DNA from: Adineta steineri
Taxonomy: Eukaryota; Rotifera; Eurotatoria; Adinetida; Adinetidae
Direction of reading: 5' to 3'
DNA length: 64,000 nucleotides
Assembly (NCBI GenBank): GCA_905250115.1
Contig: CAJNOI010000188.1
Span: 1-64,000, forward strand
The translations under genes were made by a program, and so were the position numbers. The notes beneath the pieces are model-generated. The model saw only the letters and a list, made by a program, of their open reading frames with translations, was not told the DNA's origin and searched no databases. Positions 61,095 through 64,000 of the stretch are shown here, piece by piece (position 1 is the first letter of the stretch; each line of letters begins with the position of its first letter).

Positions 61095-61164
61095 GGAGTG
61101 TGTGGGCGGGTGCGTGTGGGTGTGGGCGATACTATTCTATTCCATCACACCCACACCCTCAAGA
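61095..61164. repeat. TGTGGG-type hairpin at the GPCR fragment boundary
   Basis: AGGAGTGTGTGGGCGGGTGC and following bases pair with the CACACCCACACCCTCAAGA side. Recognisable GPCR coding sequence begins about 25 bases after it. Confidence 0.75.
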
Positions 61165-61185
61165 TCATTTGTGTCATCTTCATTC

Positions 61186-61676
61186 AAGGAAATCTTTGAC
61201 TTAAACGTGAACGTCGTCGACAACTGGCTTCAAATGTCCGAAGCGAAGAAGAGAATGCGGATCGAAAACGTGATCAACAAGTTGTCGCCATGCTTTTTCT
61301 TCAAATAACGGTCTTTGTGATAACTTTAACATCTTGGAACATTCTTTACTTTTATAATGCAGCAACAATTTATGTCACAAATAAATCAGTAGATCGAACA
61401 GCTATCGAAGGATTTCTTAGTTATGCAGCTGAAGTTATCATTATGCTTTTTCCTACCGTTTCATTCTATTTACATACAATGGCATCACAAATATTTCGAC
61501 AAGAATTAAAAAAGCTTCTATCTTCTTCATTACCATTGAAATGGAAAAATCATCCGAATCAGATTCAACCATCTAAACAGCAACAGAACGACTACTGCAG
61601 ATATGAAATTAGTTTCAACGGTTATTCATTCTTAATTGTGATCATTAGAGAGCAGAAAGTGTTTGACTTAAAGTAG
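61186..61676 (+). pseudogene. 3' fragment of a rotifer-type GPCR (third loop to C-terminus)
   Basis: The frame reads KRERRRQLASNVRSEEENAD, RKRDQQVVAMLFLQITVFVI (third intracellular loop and TM6 start), a YFYNAATIY loop, then TM7 (EVIIMLFPTVSFYLHTMASQ) and IFRQELKKLL, ending in TAG at about 61676. This is the C-terminal third of a class A receptor. An in-frame TGA lies just before KRERRR, and TM1-TM5 are absent: upstream is the TGTGGG hairpin and gene-free DNA. A spliced remote 5' part cannot be excluded, but a truncated pseudogene is the simpler reading. Confidence 0.7.
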
Positions 61677-61820
61677 AAATGTTAACTATTTGTAAGAATT
61701 TGTACTGTGAAAATAAATGTTGTCGATGTATGTTCTTATCATGATTGTAACGTATTTTATTTGTAAAATAAAAAGATTATTGATACGATCTGATTTTTGA
61801 CAAATGAACAGATAGTTTAA

Positions 61821-61876
61821 AGAGAGTGTGAGTTTGGGTGTCTTCTCTTTCACCACCCACACCCTCGCCCTCAAGA
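61821..61876. repeat. TGTGGG-type hairpin
   Basis: GAGAGTGTGAGTTTGGGTGT faces CACCACCCACACCCTCGCCC and ends TCAAGA. It lies 8 bases after the end of the head-GIN gene. Confidence 0.65.
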
Positions 61877-61883
61877 AATCGTG

Positions 61884-62653
61884 TTAATCAATCTTTTGAA
61901 TTGTTCCTCCTGTTGATTTAGGAGCTCGAATAACAGTTGCGGTACCTTTGTATTTCACTGTTCCTTCGCCGTCATCGTCTGATATATTAACTGTTATAGT
62001 TTGATTACAGCTGATTTCAGCATAGCCATCTTCACGAATAGTTACGTTAGCTATTCGTGTTGACAGATCCAAACCATGAAGTTTACTGCTGCCACCGACT
62101 GTTACTGTCAGGATATTAGCTGTACCCATTAAATGCGCCTTAGAGAAACCATCAATGATAGCCTTGAGTTGTTTGACATGTACAGTTCCATATATCGAAT
62201 TAAATCCACGACATTCAAGTTCGAATATATCAGCATTGATACCAGCACCGGAAATTTCCACCGATTCCATACTACTCGTTTTCAAGCTAATCAAACGATG
62301 AGCGTTGATAAGTACTTCCGTCTCGCTGCTGCCAAGTTGAGTACTAGTCGATCGTGAGTGTGTAGAATTTGATACATGTCGATGTCGTGTGCTACTTGAT
62401 GATGAACTACCTCCAGTGACTTGAACGGACAAAATGCCCAAATAAACAGATGTTTCGATTTTCACCAAGGACTTTAGTTGGTCACCGATGAGTATAACAC
62501 TTTCTGGTTTTGTTTTATTCATAGTTAAAATAACCTTGAATATGCCACTTGTTTTAATACCATGAAAGCTAGATACTTGACGTACTTGAGATATTCGACC
62601 ATCACCGATGCTGGTCATCGGAGTGGTTAGTCGATTTGATACATCTGGAATGT
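61884..62653 (-). CDS. Head-GIN (DUF2807-like) beta-helix protein, bacterial type, 5' exon not found
   Basis: The exon begins at a TTTCAG acceptor (62653) and reads IPDVSNRLTTPM, then VRQVSSFHGIKTSGIFKVIL, the typical opening of the head-GIN domain found in Bacteroidetes cell-surface proteins. ETSVYLGILSVQV follows, then a Ser-rich insert and repeating beta-strand rungs (ISLKTSSMESVEISGAGINA, AIIDGFSKAHLMGTANILTV, GGSSKLHGLDLST) to the stop at 61884. About 256 residues are visible. No ATG lies at the exon start, since the frame only reaches a TTG inside the intron side, so a first exon, probably with a signal peptide, is upstream and unresolved. Bacterial family membership suggests horizontal transfer. 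Function unknown; possibly adhesion. Confidence 0.75.
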
Positions 62654-64000
62654 CTGAAATGATCAAAGAGAACGATCAGTTTCTTTTCGTTGATATAATG
62701 TGTTGAAAACAGCTTATAGGTTGTTGGCCATTCATGTTTAAGAAGACGTCCTTACATTGTATTTCTCGTTTAGGTCATTTTAGAAATGTCAATTTAAATT
62801 TATTTTAACTTAGTTTTTACATAAGTTAAATTTAGAAATAAAGCTAACTTACTCGTCATTTGTAATTCTTTTCATTTGAAAAAAATTCAATTACCCTATT
62901 TTTCATCGTTCTCATAGCTCCTTTATTATCATCAATCCTAGATCCTCAAGATACTTTGAAGGTCTCAAGTTCCACATTGTGAGGACACTCTTACATTCGA
63001 TCCTCTATAATTTGGAGGTATTCTAGATATTCACCTGCTATATTTTGGCAGAGCCTTTAGTCGTGATGTTCAACTATTTAAAGGCACGGTTGCGTTTTCA
63101 TGTGTTTTGATTTCGAGCTTTTTTTGATTTATTAAGGTTTTGTTAAACTCTTTTTGTGCTTTAAAAGATGACGGCTCGGTTTATTCTGTTTTTATATTGC
63201 AAAAGTGGCGTAAAACCAGTGGCTGAAAGCTGTGGCACGTGTCAGAGTATTGTCGAAAGAGGTAACAGGTTTTCATGGAAACCAATGGACGATTATTTGT
63301 TCGTTGGGAATCTAACACTATGGCCATTCTAATGCATTTCTACGCTGCGTTTGCTGCTAAAGTATCCATATATCCTGAGTATCATCGGGATCTAGCGGTA
63401 TGTACGAGAAATGAAGGCTAAAAATTACGTGTCTTTCGGGAAAGCATCGAATGTAATGAATTAAATATAGAGTTCCCTAACAGTTGCATTGAGACAGGTC
63501 TGTAGGACATTGGGATAGAACAGTCAATAGGCACTTCGAATGCAATAAAAAGGAGATATTTGTTACTTTTGAGACGCACGTACACCTTGGTTTGTTAGTT
63601 TGAAAATCAGAGTTTTTCATTTTCACCAGATACGCATTGCAGATTACCGAGTATTGTGATAATCCAAAATGAAACATTCTACGTCAACATTAATTTTTAG
63701 GTTTAATAAATTCTTACATGGAGCGCACAAAATATGATTCATTTTTGTAAAGGATCTCTTCTAATACCGATACGTCCATAGTTTTTCAGTGCAAAAATGA
63801 ATACCAAATTATCACTATCTCGTTTACACTTTTTAGATAGCTACACTTCATTAATTGCTTTTGCTATATATATATTGTAACTCTCTAAAGATGTTGAGCT
63901 GTTTGTTAACAGAAAATATACAAATAAGCAAAGTAACCAAGATACACAAACTGTATTACAACTAAATAGCGAGAGCTAATGAACTGGCTTGTCAAGTCTG
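62654..64000. other. Right-hand spacer
   Basis: It must contain the missing first exon of the head-GIN gene, but I could not place it: the candidate MKRITND segment near 62873 has the wrong phase. A short plus-strand stretch at 63321-63403, ending at GTATGT, is exon-like but unrecognised. Nothing else is supported. Confidence 0.45.

Larger units (their letters stand above)
56126..61185. other. Five-kilobase gene-poor region with hairpin repeats
   Basis: No intact gene. It holds TGTGGG-type hairpins (56331, 59090, 59966, 60481, 61095), a separate 190-base hairpin (56395-56585), a TATATTATATTATAT microsatellite near 56625, and a pair of exon-like segments (59552-59631 and 59695-59756) that do not join cleanly in frame. 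The segment 58685-58870 has higher GC and may be a transposon end. Confidence 0.55.

Noticed and set aside
21661..61876. Reading the TGTGGG hairpins as a CRISPR array or true telomere
   Set aside because: They are widely scattered, individually palindromic, lack regular spacers and do not lie at a sequence end.
63321..63403. Exon-like plus-strand segment ending at GTATGT
   Set aside because: Unrecognised sequence with no partner exon; insufficient support.

Overview
The window looks like nuclear DNA of a bdelloid rotifer. The evidence is a very AT-rich animal genome, spliced genes with GT-AG introns of mostly 50-60 bases, an animal gene set (peroxiredoxin 6, V-ATPase E, p62-like, FAM102-like, cathepsin L-like, rotifer-style GPCRs), and bacterial-looking repeat proteins. 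In the right part there are many interspersed TGTGGG/CCCACA tracts, the motif I recall as the bdelloid telomeric repeat. The species assignment is inference. The coding exons joined here give frame-consistent products.

Left part (0-14 kb) is a compact run of ordinary metazoan genes: the 3' end of a nucleoredoxin-like protein with a ZZ finger (+), then on the minus strand a B-box-like protein, a p62/SQSTM1-like autophagy receptor, a FAM102/EEIG-like NT-C2 protein, a Tudor protein, a peroxiredoxin 6 and the 3' part of a coiled-coil gene cut by a 100-N gap.

Middle part (14-31 kb) is duplicated and eroded. A non-LTR retrotransposon fragment with a poly(A) tail sits exactly on the truncated 3' end of one copy of a large helical-protein gene. 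That copy also has an in-frame stop. An intact 1303-residue copy lies at 27-31 kb. Between them are four near-identical tRNA-Asp(GTC) genes, a decayed DDE transposase, a relic of the last exon of the same large gene, and a small EF-hand-like remnant. The tRNA and the large gene appear to have been duplicated together.

From 32 to 35 kb come V-ATPase subunit E (+) and a two-exon rhodopsin-like GPCR (-). From 36 to 64 kb the region looks accessory. It holds a diverged palindrome with an assembly gap at its centre, whose right arm carries a secreted protein with six bacterial BLIP/SmpA-like repeats and one nonsense codon. It also holds a membrane-anchored seven-repeat Kelch protein, a LicD/fukutin-like protein, a cathepsin L-like peptidase, a GPCR 3' fragment and a bacterial-type head-GIN (DUF2807-like) protein. 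About fourteen short TGTGGG hairpins lie among them.

The most interesting pair is adjacent on the minus strand at 48.3-56.1 kb: an 1821-residue DEAH-box helicase fused to a microbial-PARG-like macrodomain with altered signature residues and a Cys/His cluster, and, just upstream, a WWE-domain ADP-ribosyltransferase. Together they look like an ADP-ribose writer and reader (or eraser) set linked to RNA. This is inference from domain content and position.
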